Shown here: piece after piece, positions 25,386 to 34,584 of the stretch
How positions within the stretch are numbered: position 1 is the stretch's first letter
Layout: each line of letters starts with the position of its first letter
Assembly: GCA_965221635.1 (NCBI GenBank)
Contig: OZ244902.1
Coordinates: forward strand, 744,001 to 808,000
From: JAAXHB01 sp965221635
GTDB taxonomy: Bacteria > Actinomycetota > Acidimicrobiia > Acidimicrobiales > Aldehydirespiratoraceae
Length of the DNA: 64,000 nt
Reading direction: 5' to 3'
The notes under the pieces: model-generated
Database searches by the model: none
What the model was told of the DNA's origin: nothing
The model's input: the letters and a program-made list of their open reading frames with translations, nothing else
Program-made: the position numbers and the translations under genes

Positions 25386-26417
25386 GTGACGATCTTTGAG
25401 GCTGAGATCACTCCTGGGATGAGTCCCGGCGATGTTGTGGACTTGGCCGTGCGGTGCGAGCAGGCGGGGTTTGAGCGGCTTGGGATTTCCGATGTGGTGT
25501 TCTGGCCCGACTGTTTCGTGCTGCAAGGCTTGGTGGCCGCGGCCACCGAACGCATTCACATCGGGTCGATGGTGACCAACCCCTACTCGCGGCATCCTGC
25601 GGTGCTGGCAGCGGCGGTTGGCACGCTTCAGGAACTGTCCGGTGGGCGGATGTTTCTGGGGATCGGTGTGGGCGCCGGGCTCGAAAACCTTCGCATCGAC
25701 TATCCCCGTCCGGTGAGGGCGCTGCGCGAGGCAATCGTCGGCATCAAGGCGCTGCTCGCAGGCGAAACGGTGGATTTCGACGCGGAGATGTTCCCCATCG
25801 ACGGCGCCGCGCTGGTGCGACCACCCGAGCAGACCGTGCCGATCTCTGTGGGCACTCGCAGCCCTCAGGTGATGCGCCTCGCCGGGGAGCTGGCCGACAT
25901 CGCACTTGTGGGGGCGCGGCACTTCACCCCCGAACTGGCAGACCGCTACCGGGGTTGGCTCAACGAAGGCGAAGCCCGTGCCGGACGCACACCCGGAACG
26001 GTGGAGATCGCGCCCCGGCTCACGCTCTGCGTGTGCTCCGACGGCGACCTCGCCCGGCGTTCGGTGGTGCGATACGTGGCCCACTATCTGGCAATCGTGC
26101 GACCCGGCCCCGATCAGGGCATGGATCCCGACCGGCTCGCCGCCATCGACACCGCCCTGGCCCAAGCATCGGGCTGGTACTTCGACCTTGACCGCTACGA
26201 CCCTCCCGAGCTGTTCCACCTGGTGACCGAAGACTGGATCCGTCGTTACGCCGTCGCCGGGGCGCCATCTGAGATCCCCGAACAAATCCGCGCAGTCACC
26301 GATCTCGGTTTCACGTCCGCCAGCCTGAACCTGGCAGCCGTGCTTCGATCCTCACTGGCGGAGGGCCTGGCCGAGACAATCGACAACTTCGCCACCGTCA
26401 TAAGCCACTGCCGCTGA
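25386..26417 (+). CDS. LLM-class (F420/FMN-dependent) oxidoreductase
   Basis: 343 residues with the bacterial luciferase-like TIM barrel. Landmarks are VRCEQAGFERLGISDVVFW, ATERIHIGSMVTNPYSRHP, GTLQELSGGRMFLGIGVG and VPISVGTRSPQVMRLAGE, which point to the F420-dependent Mer-like branch common in Actinobacteria. The substrate is unknown. GTG 25386 is the first start at the fold; a stretch without gene signals (135 bp) separates it from tmm. The reading frame faces the SnoaL-like gene across only 19 bp. Confidence 0.83.
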   Translation: MTIFEAEITPGMSPGDVVDLAVRCEQAGFERLGISDVVFWPDCFVLQGLVAAATERIHIGSMVTNPYSRHPAVLAAAVGTLQELSGGRMFLGIGVGAGLENLRIDYPRPVRALREAIVGIKALLAGETVDFDAEMFPIDGAALVRPPEQTVPISVGTRSPQVMRLAGELADIALVGARHFTPELADRYRGWLNEGEARAGRTPGTVEIAPRLTLCVCSDGDLARRSVVRYVAHYLAIVRPGPDQGMDPDRLAAIDTALAQASGWYFDLDRYDPPELFHLVTEDWIRRYAVAGAPSEIPEQIRAVTDLGFTSASLNLAAVLRSSLAEGLAETIDNFATVISHCR

Positions 26418-26436
26418 ACGCCCTCAGGCGGTGCGG

Positions 26437-26832
26437 TCAGGTTTGGTGGGTTTGGTTTAGGTAGGTGAGGCTGTCGAAGTAGTCGATGCGGTGGGTGATC
26501 AGGCCGTCTATCACTGTCATGCGCATCACGCCGCGGATCTCTATTGGCCAGCCTTCGCTCACTGCACGCATCACGTAGGCGGCGGCCACCTTGTTGCCCG
26601 AGACCAGGATTTCCTCGGGTTCGTACGTGAGCCCCTCGAACCTGGCGAGAAAGCCCTTCAGGCGCCGCTGATATTCGGCGCGGGTGGTGCAGGGATCGCC
26701 TAGGGCGCTGGTGTGCTCGTTGCGAAAATCGTCGCTCACGTGAGCGGCAACCTGCGATGGATCTCCGCTTGCGAAAGCTGCCAGATACGAAGCGGCAACC
26801 CCGCCAGGATCAGAAGCGGGTGAGCCGCTCAG
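26437..26832 (-). CDS. SnoaL/NTF2-like protein, probable CTG start
   Basis: The annotated-looking GTG at 26739 would give 100 residues and cut off the first helix of the fold. The frame continues upstream and encodes a canonical SnoaL N terminus (ASYLAAFASGDPSQVAAHVS before DDFRNEHTSALG). The only start-like codon before the frame loses sense is CTG 26832, which overlaps the stop of the upstream VOC gene as CTGA, giving about 131 residues, the family norm. Members are small cone-shaped isomerases, hydrolases or ligand-binding proteins. Function unknown; it is cotranscribed with two VOC-fold genes. Confidence 0.72.
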   Translation of the reverse strand: MSGSPASDPGGVAASYLAAFASGDPSQVAAHVSDDFRNEHTSALGDPCTTRAEYQRRLKGFLARFEGLTYEPEEILVSGNKVAAAYVMRAVSEGWPIEIRGVMRMTVIDGLITHRIDYFDSLTYLNQTHQT

Positions 26833-27320
26833 CGCATCACCTTTTGGGCGGTGGCGTACACACCCTGGTCGTAGCTGAGTTCCACCATGTTGCCGTCTGG
26901 GTCGCTAATCATGCAGATGTAACCAATCGGCGGAGGCATGTCCGTTGGCGGCATCGCCAAACAGCCGGCCTTCTCGGCAACCGCTGCGGCCTCCTCCAGT
27001 TCGGCACGGCTGGTGAGCTCAATGCCGAGATGAGCGAACGGCGCGAGCTTGGCGATCGGGGTGTCCTTGAACGGGTCGGACTCGGGAAAGAACTGTGCCA
27101 CCACCAACAAGAACGGACTGTCCGGCGAGTCGTCGTGGCCAAGCCAGGCGCCGTGACCGTCGCTGTCGGTGCGCCGGTCGATCACCTTCAGCGGCGTGTG
27201 GGTGGTGTACCAGTCGATGGTGGCGTCCATGTCGGTAACCCGCAACGCCACGTGAGTCCAGCGAGCCTTCGGCGGGTGAATGTCGTAAACATCAGCGGGA
27301 ACCGACGCATCACCGGTCAT
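26829..27320 (-). CDS. glyoxalase/VOC-fold protein
   Basis: 163 residues. Two beta-alpha-beta-beta-beta modules carry the expected metal ligands: RWTHVALRVTDMDATIDWY, FAHLGIELTS and GNMVELSYDQG. This matches lactoylglutathione-lyase/dioxygenase-type VOC proteins. GGGAGGTG precedes the ATG. The downstream SnoaL gene appears translationally coupled. Substrate unknown. Confidence 0.83.
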   Translation of the reverse strand: MTGDASVPADVYDIHPPKARWTHVALRVTDMDATIDWYTTHTPLKVIDRRTDSDGHGAWLGHDDSPDSPFLLVVAQFFPESDPFKDTPIAKLAPFAHLGIELTSRAELEEAAAVAEKAGCLAMPPTDMPPPIGYICMISDPDGNMVELSYDQGVYATAQKVMR

Positions 27321-27364
27321 TCAACACACCTCCCGTGTCGTCGCGGCCCCCAGCGGCGCCGCGT

Positions 27365-27862
27365 TCATTCGGCCGTCCAGCCGTCGGGCACTTGCGGATC
27401 GTCACCGCCTTTGGTCCACAACACCAGCGTGTTGCCCCACGGATCCTGGAAGGCGTTGTTGAAGCCGTTGAACTCGCCGAAGTAGTGGTGACGCCACAAT
27501 TCGGTGGCGCCGTTGGCCACTGCCCTGTCCGAGATGGCGTCCATGTCGTCATCGTCGGACACCAGAATCCAGATGCGCACGGTGTGGCCGTCACGGCTCA
27601 GGTGCCGAGGCTCAAGACCGTCATCCGATGGGTGAGGACGGCGGTTGGCCACGTTGGTGATGCCCATGTGCAGGTTGCCGGTGGGTCCCTGGGTGCCGTC
27701 GGGCAGCTGGAAGTTCTGCCCGGGCACGATCCTGTAGAACGACCCGGCCGGTCGGGGTTCCACCACCCAGCCGAACACCTCGCGGTAGAACTCGGCGGCC
27801 CGTTCGGGCTCGTCGGTGGGGAAGTCGATGAAGATCAGAGCATTCGGATAGGGCGTGGTCAT
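27365..27862 (-). CDS. VOC-fold protein
   Basis: 165 residues. ALIFIDFPTDEPERAAEFYR and DPWGNTLVLWTK flank the barrel. The metal ligands of true glyoxalases are not clearly conserved (IDF in place of a His-bearing strand), so it may be a binding protein rather than an enzyme. AAGGAGCG precedes the ATG. It is first in a three-gene run with the next VOC gene and the SnoaL gene. Confidence 0.78.
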   Translation of the reverse strand: MTTPYPNALIFIDFPTDEPERAAEFYREVFGWVVEPRPAGSFYRIVPGQNFQLPDGTQGPTGNLHMGITNVANRRPHPSDDGLEPRHLSRDGHTVRIWILVSDDDDMDAISDRAVANGATELWRHHYFGEFNGFNNAFQDPWGNTLVLWTKGGDDPQVPDGWTAE

Positions 27863-27976
27863 CGTGGGCGCTCCTTGGGGTTCGGGTTCGTCACCGTCAA
27901 CAGAACCTGAACCTTAGTGAGGCATCAGCGCACACCTTCAGCCGGGCCGCCGCCCGGGCATGGCAGGGCCGGGGGG

Positions 27977-28798
27977 TCAGCGGAGTCTGGGGTTTATTCG
28001 CTTGCCTTCCATGAAGGCTTGCTGGCCTTCCTGCATGGCCTCGGGGCGTGTGCCGGTGGTGAGAATCGCCGGCGCCAGCGTGAGCGCCTGCCGGCAACCG
28101 AGGTCGTGCGCCGCCCAGATGGCACGCATCGATGCTTGCACGGCGTGTGGTGGTTGTGAGGCGATGGCCTCGGCGAGGCGGGTGGCGGCGTCGGCCAGCT
28201 CCGGCTGGGGCACCACCTCGGACACCAACCCCACCCGCTGCGCGGTGGCTGCCGTCATGCGCTCGTGGTTGCCGAGCAGCGTGAGACGCAGGATCTCGCC
28301 AAGCGGCATGCGCTGGGCCATTTTCATCGGCTCGTACACCGCGGCCATTCCGTAAGTGACATGCGGATCAAAAAAGGTGGCGTGATCGGCGGCGATGATG
28401 ATGTCGCATTCGGCGATCAGGTAGAACGCCCCGCCACAGCAGATGCCGTTCACGGCTGCGATCACCGGCTTCCACAGGTCACAAGACTTGGGGCCGAGGT
28501 CGTCACCCGGGTCGTTGTACATGAAGTTGTTGGACGTGCCGTACAGGTTGCCCCCACCGAGGGCGGTCATCTCCACTCCCCGGTCGATGCCCACACAAAA
28601 CGCCCGGTCACCGGTGGCGCTCAGCACCACCACCCGCACGTCGTCAATGCGCCGCAACGCCCGCCAGGTGGTGCTCAGCTCGGCTTGCATCCGGTCATCG
28701 AAGGCGTTGAGCGCGTCGGGCCGGTTGAGGGTCACCCGGCACACATGGTCGGCGATCTCCACGTTGATCGTGGAGAAGTTGTCCGGTTCGAAGTTCAT
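27977..28798 (-). CDS. enoyl-CoA hydratase/isomerase family protein
   Basis: 273 residues with the crotonase fold. VCRVTLNRPDALNAFDD, VVVLSATGDRAFCVGIDRG (oxyanion loop) and ICCGGAFYLIAECDIIIAAD are present; the second catalytic position sits in ADHATFFDPHVTYG. The reaction cannot be assigned beyond a CoA-ester hydratase or isomerase. ATG 28798 follows an in-frame TTG; no strong ribosome-binding site. Confidence 0.85.
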   Translation of the reverse strand: MNFEPDNFSTINVEIADHVCRVTLNRPDALNAFDDRMQAELSTTWRALRRIDDVRVVVLSATGDRAFCVGIDRGVEMTALGGGNLYGTSNNFMYNDPGDDLGPKSCDLWKPVIAAVNGICCGGAFYLIAECDIIIAADHATFFDPHVTYGMAAVYEPMKMAQRMPLGEILRLTLLGNHERMTAATAQRVGLVSEVVPQPELADAATRLAEAIASQPPHAVQASMRAIWAAHDLGCRQALTLAPAILTTGTRPEAMQEGQQAFMEGKRINPRLR

Positions 28799-28901
28799 CA
28801 ACTCATGCCCCAGGCCCGGCGGAAGCGTTCACCAGCGCAATTCAACCACAGCCTCCCCGTCGCTCCTCGCCCACGGGCGCCCTTTGCCGGGGGTGGTGGG
28901 T

Positions 28902-28907
28902 TAGCTT
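28902..28907 (+). promoter_or_regulatory. putative leaderless -10 box of MFS gene
   Basis: TAGCTT with a 6-nt spacer to GTG 28914. Confidence 0.4.
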
Positions 28908-28913
28908 TCCTTG

Positions 28914-30233
28914 GTGACTGACGCCACACCCGACGGAAGCACACCGGTGGCGGACACCAGCACCGGTCAAGCATCCCACGGCGCCGGCGGCAGTGAAGGT
29001 GGCCGCGGGTCGCGGGGCGGGACTCGGGCTGGGCGCAACGAACTGCTGCCGTTTCAGGTGGTTCTTGCGCTCACCGCGGCCGCCATAGCGGGAATCATCG
29101 CGGTGCTCGGCGAGATCCGCAACGAGTTCGGCTTCAGCGAAACCGCCGTGGGGGTGGTGGTTGCCACGGGCTTCCTGGGTGGCTTCGTTGCGCAGGTGTC
29201 GCTGGCGCGTTTCGCGGATCGGGGGCACGGCAAGTTGATGGCGTTCAGCGGGCTGATGTTGAGCGCCGCGGCTTTGCTGGTGATGGTGTTCGCGTCCGGT
29301 GTGGCGCTTTGGATGGTGAGCCGGGCCGCTTTGGGTTTCGGTGGCGGGATGACGATCCCCGCGATGCGCCGGGCCGCGTCGGTGCTGGATCCTGCGCGGG
29401 TGGGCGAGAACCTCGGACGACTGGTGGTGGGCGAGATTCTCGGGTTCATCGTCGGGCCCGTGCTGTCGGGCGGGCTTGCCTACGTGGGCGGCCTCAGGCT
29501 GCCTTTCGCGTTCTTTGCGGCGGTGATGGTGGCGTTCCTGCCGTTCGTGTGGCGCCTCCCGCCGGACAAGGGATCGCTCGACATGAAGCGTCGTGGCGTG
29601 GTGGCCTGGGATTTGCTGCGCAATCGGCGCCTGCAAGGGGCGCTCATTTTCGTGAGCGGGTATTTCGTGGTGATCGGGGCGTGGGAGGCGGTGTTCCCGG
29701 TGATGTTCGCCGACCGTGGGGGCGAGCCGTGGGTGGTGGGTGTGGCGTTTATGTGTTTGGCGATGCCGATCGTGTTTGTGAGCCCGTTCGCGGGACGAAT
29801 GGCCGACCGGGTGGGCCCGGTTCCGGTGTGCATGGTCTCGATGGTGGTGGTGGCGCTGGTGACCACCACCTACGGCTGGCTTCCCGGCTTGTTGATACCG
29901 ATAATCGTGATGTTCCCCGCCGGGATAGCAGACGGTCTCGGGTTTGTGGCCATGCAGGTTGTGGTGTGCCGTGCCGTGCCCGAGGAGCGCCAGGCCGCCG
30001 CGCTGGGATTGATGGGAGCGTCCGAACTTCTGGGCGCGGGTGTGGCGGCGATCCCCGCAGCGGCGTTGTACCAGGAATTCGGCGCCAGCCCGGCGTGGGT
30101 CACGGTGGGACTGGTGATGCTGGTGATGGTGCTCGGCGGAGGGTTGCGCGTTCGCGGAACGCACCCCGTTTCGGGGCCTCAAGCGGTTGCCGGCACCCCA
30201 ACGGGCACCCTGCAAGATCCAGGTCTGCGCTAA
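28914..30233 (+). CDS. MFS transporter
   Basis: About 439 residues with twelve hydrophobic helices after a Gly/Arg-rich N terminus. Family landmarks are GFLGGFVAQVSLARFADRGHGK (the A-like motif of loop 2-3), MVSRAALGFGGGMTIPAMRR and VSPFAGRMADRVGP. It exports or imports an unknown small molecule. The convergent PhyH-like gene ends 11 bp away. The first 35 residues are disordered and low in complexity. Confidence 0.85.
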   Translation: MTDATPDGSTPVADTSTGQASHGAGGSEGGRGSRGGTRAGRNELLPFQVVLALTAAAIAGIIAVLGEIRNEFGFSETAVGVVVATGFLGGFVAQVSLARFADRGHGKLMAFSGLMLSAAALLVMVFASGVALWMVSRAALGFGGGMTIPAMRRAASVLDPARVGENLGRLVVGEILGFIVGPVLSGGLAYVGGLRLPFAFFAAVMVAFLPFVWRLPPDKGSLDMKRRGVVAWDLLRNRRLQGALIFVSGYFVVIGAWEAVFPVMFADRGGEPWVVGVAFMCLAMPIVFVSPFAGRMADRVGPVPVCMVSMVVVALVTTTYGWLPGLLIPIIVMFPAGIADGLGFVAMQVVVCRAVPEERQAAALGLMGASELLGAGVAAIPAAALYQEFGASPAWVTVGLVMLVMVLGGGLRVRGTHPVSGPQAVAGTPTGTLQDPGLR

Positions 30234-30244
30234 CCGTCAGGGGG

Positions 30245-31090
30245 TCAGGAGTCGGTGTGCAGTAGGCGCATCGGGTCGCCCATCTGGTGATAGCCGAGGT
30301 AGCCGCCGCCCACCTCGGATGCGTCGTAAAGGCCGTAGCCAAGAAGCTGCTGGGCGCGGCGGGGCAGGCGGCGAACCTCTTCGATGCTCAGGTTGGTGTA
30401 GCTGTTCTCCACGGGGCGCAGCCAGCCGCAGCAGTAGCTCACCGACAGCGCCCGCCGGTACTTGTCGGTGGTGCGGTTGGCGCCCCCGGCGTGGAGGGTG
30501 TCGCCCCTGAAGAACAACGCCCCGCCTGCGGGGAGTTCGCTGGCCATCACCTCGTCGACTCCGGGAATGCGGTTTGGTTGCCAAAGGTGGCTGCCAGGCA
30601 CCACCAGCGTTCCGCCCATCTCGGCGGTGATGTCCACCAGGGCTCCGATCACGTTCACCACCATCGGCGTTTGGGTGTTGGCGAAGTTCCATGCGTCGTC
30701 GTCTCGATGGAAAGGCTGAGCCGATTCGCCGGGGCCGATTTCGATCACCTCGCCCGCGTTGAGAATGATCGACGGGCTGATCGGGCCGATCACCGCCTCG
30801 GCGAACCCAACCAGGCGAGGCTCGAGCATCACGTCCACGAAACTCGCCGACTTGGCGGCGAGGCCTTGCAGCCGGCGTGTGCGCCGCCCCAGGAAGTCGT
30901 CGGACGCGTCCGAGCCGGAATCCGTTCCACCGTGAGAGTCGAGCCACGGGGTGAAGTCAGAGTTGAGACGTTCGAGGGTTGAAGGTTTGATCCATCCTTC
31001 AACGATCACGGCTCCGTCTGCGCTGGTGGCCTCAAGGATTTCGTCCAGGGTGCAATCCGCGCCGAGGCGTGCGAGTTGAGCGCCGCTCAC
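30245..31090 (-). CDS. phytanoyl-CoA dioxygenase family protein
   Basis: 281 residues. The iron-binding facial triad is visible as QPFHRDDDAW (HxD) and GDTLHAGGANRTT (distal His). An Arg downstream (KYRRALSVSY) probably holds 2-oxoglutarate. The Fe(II)/2-oxoglutarate oxygenase family hydroxylates lipids and secondary metabolites. GTG 31090 is preferred: it follows GGGGGG at nine bases and avoids a Cys/Ser-rich extension. Confidence 0.83.
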   Translation of the reverse strand: MSGAQLARLGADCTLDEILEATSADGAVIVEGWIKPSTLERLNSDFTPWLDSHGGTDSGSDASDDFLGRRTRRLQGLAAKSASFVDVMLEPRLVGFAEAVIGPISPSIILNAGEVIEIGPGESAQPFHRDDDAWNFANTQTPMVVNVIGALVDITAEMGGTLVVPGSHLWQPNRIPGVDEVMASELPAGGALFFRGDTLHAGGANRTTDKYRRALSVSYCCGWLRPVENSYTNLSIEEVRRLPRRAQQLLGYGLYDASEVGGGYLGYHQMGDPMRLLHTDS

Positions 31091-31269
31091 GAGTCGGCCC
31101 CCCGAAGTGTGGTCACGAGCGGCTGTGAGGTCGCGGCAGGAACACGGCAAGTGCGTGCTGTCGGTTGCGCGGGGCGTGCCAAGTCTTCAAAGTCGTGTCG
31201 GGTGGTCATGGTCATCACGCACACGCAGCTACGAACCTGCTCATCGGTGGCTGCGCTCGGCATCGGCGG

Positions 31270-32043
31270 TTATGCCGTGCCCAGGTTGTTGAGCCATTCA
31301 CGCCACCGGGGTTCGTCGCGGGCCACTGCGGCTGCGCCCTGCTCGCCGTACAGGTACGACCAGATCGAAACCATCACGTGGTCGCCTTGACCTTCGGCGG
31401 CCATGAACGCTGTGCCGGGTGCAGGGTCGTCCACCAGCAACGCCACCCCGCTGGGCCTTGCTTGCACCACCGTTCCGGCCAGCGCTGGTGTGTCGGCGGC
31501 GGTCACCGCCAGCCGGTCTCCCTCAGCGGGAGCGGCGGGTATCCCAAGCGCAGAGGTGAGCTTCGCCCAGGCTTCCGACGGCGAGCCTGGCCACATAGTC
31601 ATCGGCAGCGCAGATGTGGCGTTTTGGCCTCGGAAGTGCGCCAGGTGCAACTTCAGGTTGAACATGAACAGCTTCCAGCCTTCGGTCATGGCGTCGTACT
31701 GATCGTCGTACTCGGAGCCGTCACCAAAGCCGGAGTTCACCAGGCGCACCGTGCAACCGTCGGGCCCGGGTTCCACGTTCCACTCGAAGGTGAGGCCGTC
31801 CACGCCTTCGCCTCCGTCGAAGCACACCCGCCGGGGTGGTTCCCACACCGCCACACGGCCTTGTATCTGCATCTCGGGGCCGGGCCCGAACGACGCGGTG
31901 GCGGCTCCACCGGTGCGTTCCTCCAGAGTGTGGGGCACATACCAAGAGGTGATCCCCGGCCCTGTGGCCACCGCCCGCCACACCTCCTCGGTGGTGCCGT
32001 CAACGTCCACAGAAAGTTCGATGCTGCGTCGATCTTCGCTCAT
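31270..32043 (-). CDS. SRPBCC/AHSA1-like protein
   Basis: 257 residues. The first 140 form a START/Bet v1-like domain (TTEEVWRAVATGPGITSWYV, GRVAVWEPPRRVCFDGGE, FEWNVEPGPDGCTVRLVNSG). The rest is a less typical C-terminal extension with DEPRWREWLNNLG near the end. The family binds hydrophobic ligands. Start ATG 32043. A CAGACT hexamer lies 7 nt upstream and weakly fits the leaderless pattern. Confidence 0.78.
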   Translation of the reverse strand: MSEDRRSIELSVDVDGTTEEVWRAVATGPGITSWYVPHTLEERTGGAATASFGPGPEMQIQGRVAVWEPPRRVCFDGGEGVDGLTFEWNVEPGPDGCTVRLVNSGFGDGSEYDDQYDAMTEGWKLFMFNLKLHLAHFRGQNATSALPMTMWPGSPSEAWAKLTSALGIPAAPAEGDRLAVTAADTPALAGTVVQARPSGVALLVDDPAPGTAFMAAEGQGDHVMVSIWSYLYGEQGAAAVARDEPRWREWLNNLGTA

Positions 32044-32214
32044 GGTCAAAGTCTGCCCCACCACAAGCCCCGGCTCAAGTCACCCCCGTGCGCCACCGGG
32101 TCTCCGGGCTGAGCCTCAACGCCCTCACCTGAAGCCATGCCCCACCCAGGGTCCACCGCCGCGCTGGGCGGGCAGCGAACGCCGGTGCTGGATGGGACCA
32201 CCAGGGCAACGGCG

Positions 32215-33483
32215 CTACAGGCTGGTGACGGTGATCGGTTCGGGGTCGATCAGTGCGCAGCGGGTGCCGGAGTAGATGGTGGGCATGCAGCGGTTGCAGT
32301 GAATGCAGATCCCTTCGGAGGTTGCGCCCTGGGCCATGCGGTTCACCAGGTCGGGTTCACGGAGCAGGGCGCGGGCCATCGCCACGAACGCGAAGCCTTC
32401 GTCGAGGGCGGAGGTGACGGTGTCGAGGCGGTTGATGCCTCCGAGCAGGATGATGGGAATGTCCAGCGCATCAAGGAACTTCCGGGCCTTGGGACGGAAG
32501 AAGGCTTCCTCGAAGGGGTAGTCGGGCATCATCTTGGCGCCCACCAGCTTGAAGCCCACTCGGGCCAGCGGCGGCAATGTGGCCGCGAACTCGGCGCGTG
32601 GGGCGTCGCCTCTGAACAGGTACATGGGGTTGCCGAACGAGCTTCCGCCTGTGAGTTCCAGCGCGTCGAGCGCTTCGTCTTCTTGCAGCATTTGTGCCAC
32701 TTCGAGGCTTTCTGCTTCCTTGAGGCCGCCGGGCATGCCGTCGTTCATGTTGAGCTTCGCGATGAGGGCCACGTCGTTTCCCAGGGCTTCACGCACCGCT
32801 TTGGCCACTTGGCGCGGGAAGCGGGCACGGTTTTCGATGCTGCCGCCCCAGCGGTCTTCGCGCTTGTTGAGGCCGGGGCTCAAGAAGGCACTCAGCAGGT
32901 AGTTGTGGCCCAGGTGGATTTCCAGGGCGTCGAAGCCGCTGTCGGCCACGAGACGCGCCGAGCGGGCGTAGTCGTCGGTGATCCGGGCAATGTCGGCGTC
33001 GGTGGCGGCGCGGATGGTGCGAAACGCCACCGGGTTGAACCTTTTGGACGGCGCCAGCGAGGGCGCCTTGTTGGAGCGAGCGTTGGCCACCGGCCCGGCA
33101 TGGCCGATCTGAGCGCTGATGGCGGCGCCCTCGGCGTGAACGGCGTCGCTGAGTTGGCGCAGGCCGGGCACGGCTTCGGGGCGCATCCAGATGCACTCGG
33201 CGTGCGTTCGTCCCTCGGGAGACACGGCCAGGTAGGCCACGGTGCTCATGCCCACGCCACCGGCGGCCACCTTGCGGTGGTATTCGATGAGTTGCGGGGT
33301 GACCAGAGCTTCGGGCATCACCCCTTCAAAGGTGGCCGCCTTGATGAAGCGGTTGCGAAGCGTCACCGGCCCAAGCCGAGCCGGCGCGAACGGATCCACC
33401 GAGGGGGTGTCGGGGTCGTCGCCGAGTCGAGCGTCAGATGGCGTGCCGTTGTCGGCTCCGGTTTGCGGTTGGGCATCAGTCAT
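32215..33483 (-). CDS. NADH:flavin oxidoreductase, old yellow enzyme family
   Basis: About 422 residues forming an FMN-binding TIM barrel. PARLGPVTLRNRFIKAATFE opens the barrel. ISAQIGHAGPVAN, FDALEIHLGHNYLLSAFLSP and NRWGGS-like DRWGGSIENRARFP are the substrate and FMN motifs. Near the C terminus CIHCNRCMP looks like part of a 2,4-dienoyl-CoA-reductase-type cluster site, but the protein stops before the second, FAD/NADPH domain, so it is either a short form or uses an external electron donor. ATG 33483 lies 36 bp from tRNA-Arg, which is on the same strand upstream. Confidence 0.85.
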   Translation of the reverse strand: MTDAQPQTGADNGTPSDARLGDDPDTPSVDPFAPARLGPVTLRNRFIKAATFEGVMPEALVTPQLIEYHRKVAAGGVGMSTVAYLAVSPEGRTHAECIWMRPEAVPGLRQLSDAVHAEGAAISAQIGHAGPVANARSNKAPSLAPSKRFNPVAFRTIRAATDADIARITDDYARSARLVADSGFDALEIHLGHNYLLSAFLSPGLNKREDRWGGSIENRARFPRQVAKAVREALGNDVALIAKLNMNDGMPGGLKEAESLEVAQMLQEDEALDALELTGGSSFGNPMYLFRGDAPRAEFAATLPPLARVGFKLVGAKMMPDYPFEEAFFRPKARKFLDALDIPIILLGGINRLDTVTSALDEGFAFVAMARALLREPDLVNRMAQGATSEGICIHCNRCMPTIYSGTRCALIDPEPITVTSL

Positions 33484-33518
33484 GGCACGTTTCCCCACAT
33501 GGTCGACAAGTTGGTGGG

Positions 33519-33590
33519 CGCCCCCGGCAGGAATCGAACCTGCGCACACGGTTTAGGAGACCGATGCTCTATCCACTGAGCTACGAGGGC
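33519..33590 (-). tRNA. tRNA-Arg(CCU)
   Basis: A 72-nt tRNA. The acceptor stem is GCCCTCG/CGGGGGC (one G-U pair), the anticodon loop CTCCTAA reads CCU, and the T arm is CGCAGG-TTCGATT-CCTG. CCA is not encoded. It stands at the edge of an accessory patch. Confidence 0.93.
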
Positions 33591-33593
33591 GGG

Positions 33594-33661
33594 GCCGGCG
33601 CGGGTCGTGGCGCGAGTTGCGCCAACAAGCCGCGATCCGCCCCGCGAGGGTAGTTCCCCAC
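33594..33661 (+). repeat. direct repeat, copy 1 (68 bp)
   Basis: It starts 4 bp from tRNA-Arg and matches copy 2 (34940-35007) at 60 of 68 positions by eye, including an unbroken block ending in GAGGGTAGTTCCCCAC. Sequence after the block diverges. Confidence 0.8.
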
Positions 33662-33852
33662 AGTCTCGCGGCGAGTCTCAGCCGCGTTCAGCGGCCTTGG
33701 GGGTGCTGCGCGGGCCGGAGGGCTGTTTCAGGGCGCGAGCGGTGGTGGTGCGTCGTCCCCTGGCAGGTCAGCGGGATGCTGGGGGGTTAGGGGCCTTGTG
33801 GGGTGCTTGGCCCGAGTTGGCTTCTGGGAGGTAGAAGTCCCCGGTGCAAGGG

Positions 33853-34584
33853 TCAAACTGGCTGGTCGAGAATCTCAGCGGGCGGAGTGACTCGGTATCC
33901 CATCTCTTGGAGTTTGTCCACCGCAGTCTTGGCATCTGCTTTTACCGCGCTTCGTAGCTGTCGCTCTTCCCATAAGGAGCGCGACTTCTCAACAACCTCT
34001 TCCCAACCTGGCCTCCAGTCATTGAAGATCCTCTCCCGGTCAAGGAAGGTCAACAGATCTTCAACCGATGGTCTATAGCGTCGCCCACCAACCGGAAAGT
34101 GGATTTGCTGGACACGTTGCATGGGCAACCCAGCCTTACCGTAGATCCATCCCCAGTCCGATGACTCCGCGTGCAAGTGTACATGTGCAGCAGGCTTTCT
34201 GCTGGCATCGCGATCATACTCAATGCGAAACACTGGGCGGGGTTTCCCGCGCGTAGGTTTCTTTTTCTCGGGCTGTCCCGGTTGAATCCACAAGCCGAAC
34301 GCGGACTCGTGTACTGATAAGTTAGACTCGTCTGGATCCAGCATTACCTCGAACTCTACCTTTAGTTCGAGATAGTGATCGCCCTGCATGCCCTTTTGGA
34401 ACAGTGGGATACGACCAAATCCGGGCCGTTCAGCATCATCGAGCTGAGGGCCAATCCGACGTTTGTCCGGTTCGTCTTCTTTACGCACCACCACGAATTC
34501 GGGAACAGTCTTCAGGCATCCCTGAAAGAGCGCGCTCAATTCCCTCGCGAACTCCACAGACAATTGCTGCAGCGTCTTACTCAT
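33853..34584 (-). CDS. unknown protein, second gene of a repeat-bracketed cassette
   Basis: 243 residues starting at ATG 34584, which overlaps the preceding gene's end by 8 nt. The middle contains FRIEYDRDASRKPAAHVHLH, then IHFPVGGRRYRPSVEDLLTF and a charged C-terminal helix. The His-x-His segment and the HFPVGGRRYRPS block look like a conserved core, but I cannot name the family. GC content is near 52 %, well below the flanks. The partner is a small protein with a toxin-antitoxin-like layout, so one hypothesis is a TA or defence pair in which this is the larger component. No membrane segment or signal peptide. Confidence 0.6.
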   Translation of the reverse strand: MSKTLQQLSVEFARELSALFQGCLKTVPEFVVVRKEDEPDKRRIGPQLDDAERPGFGRIPLFQKGMQGDHYLELKVEFEVMLDPDESNLSVHESAFGLWIQPGQPEKKKPTRGKPRPVFRIEYDRDASRKPAAHVHLHAESSDWGWIYGKAGLPMQRVQQIHFPVGGRRYRPSVEDLLTFLDRERIFNDWRPGWEEVVEKSRSLWEERQLRSAVKADAKTAVDKLQEMGYRVTPPAEILDQPV

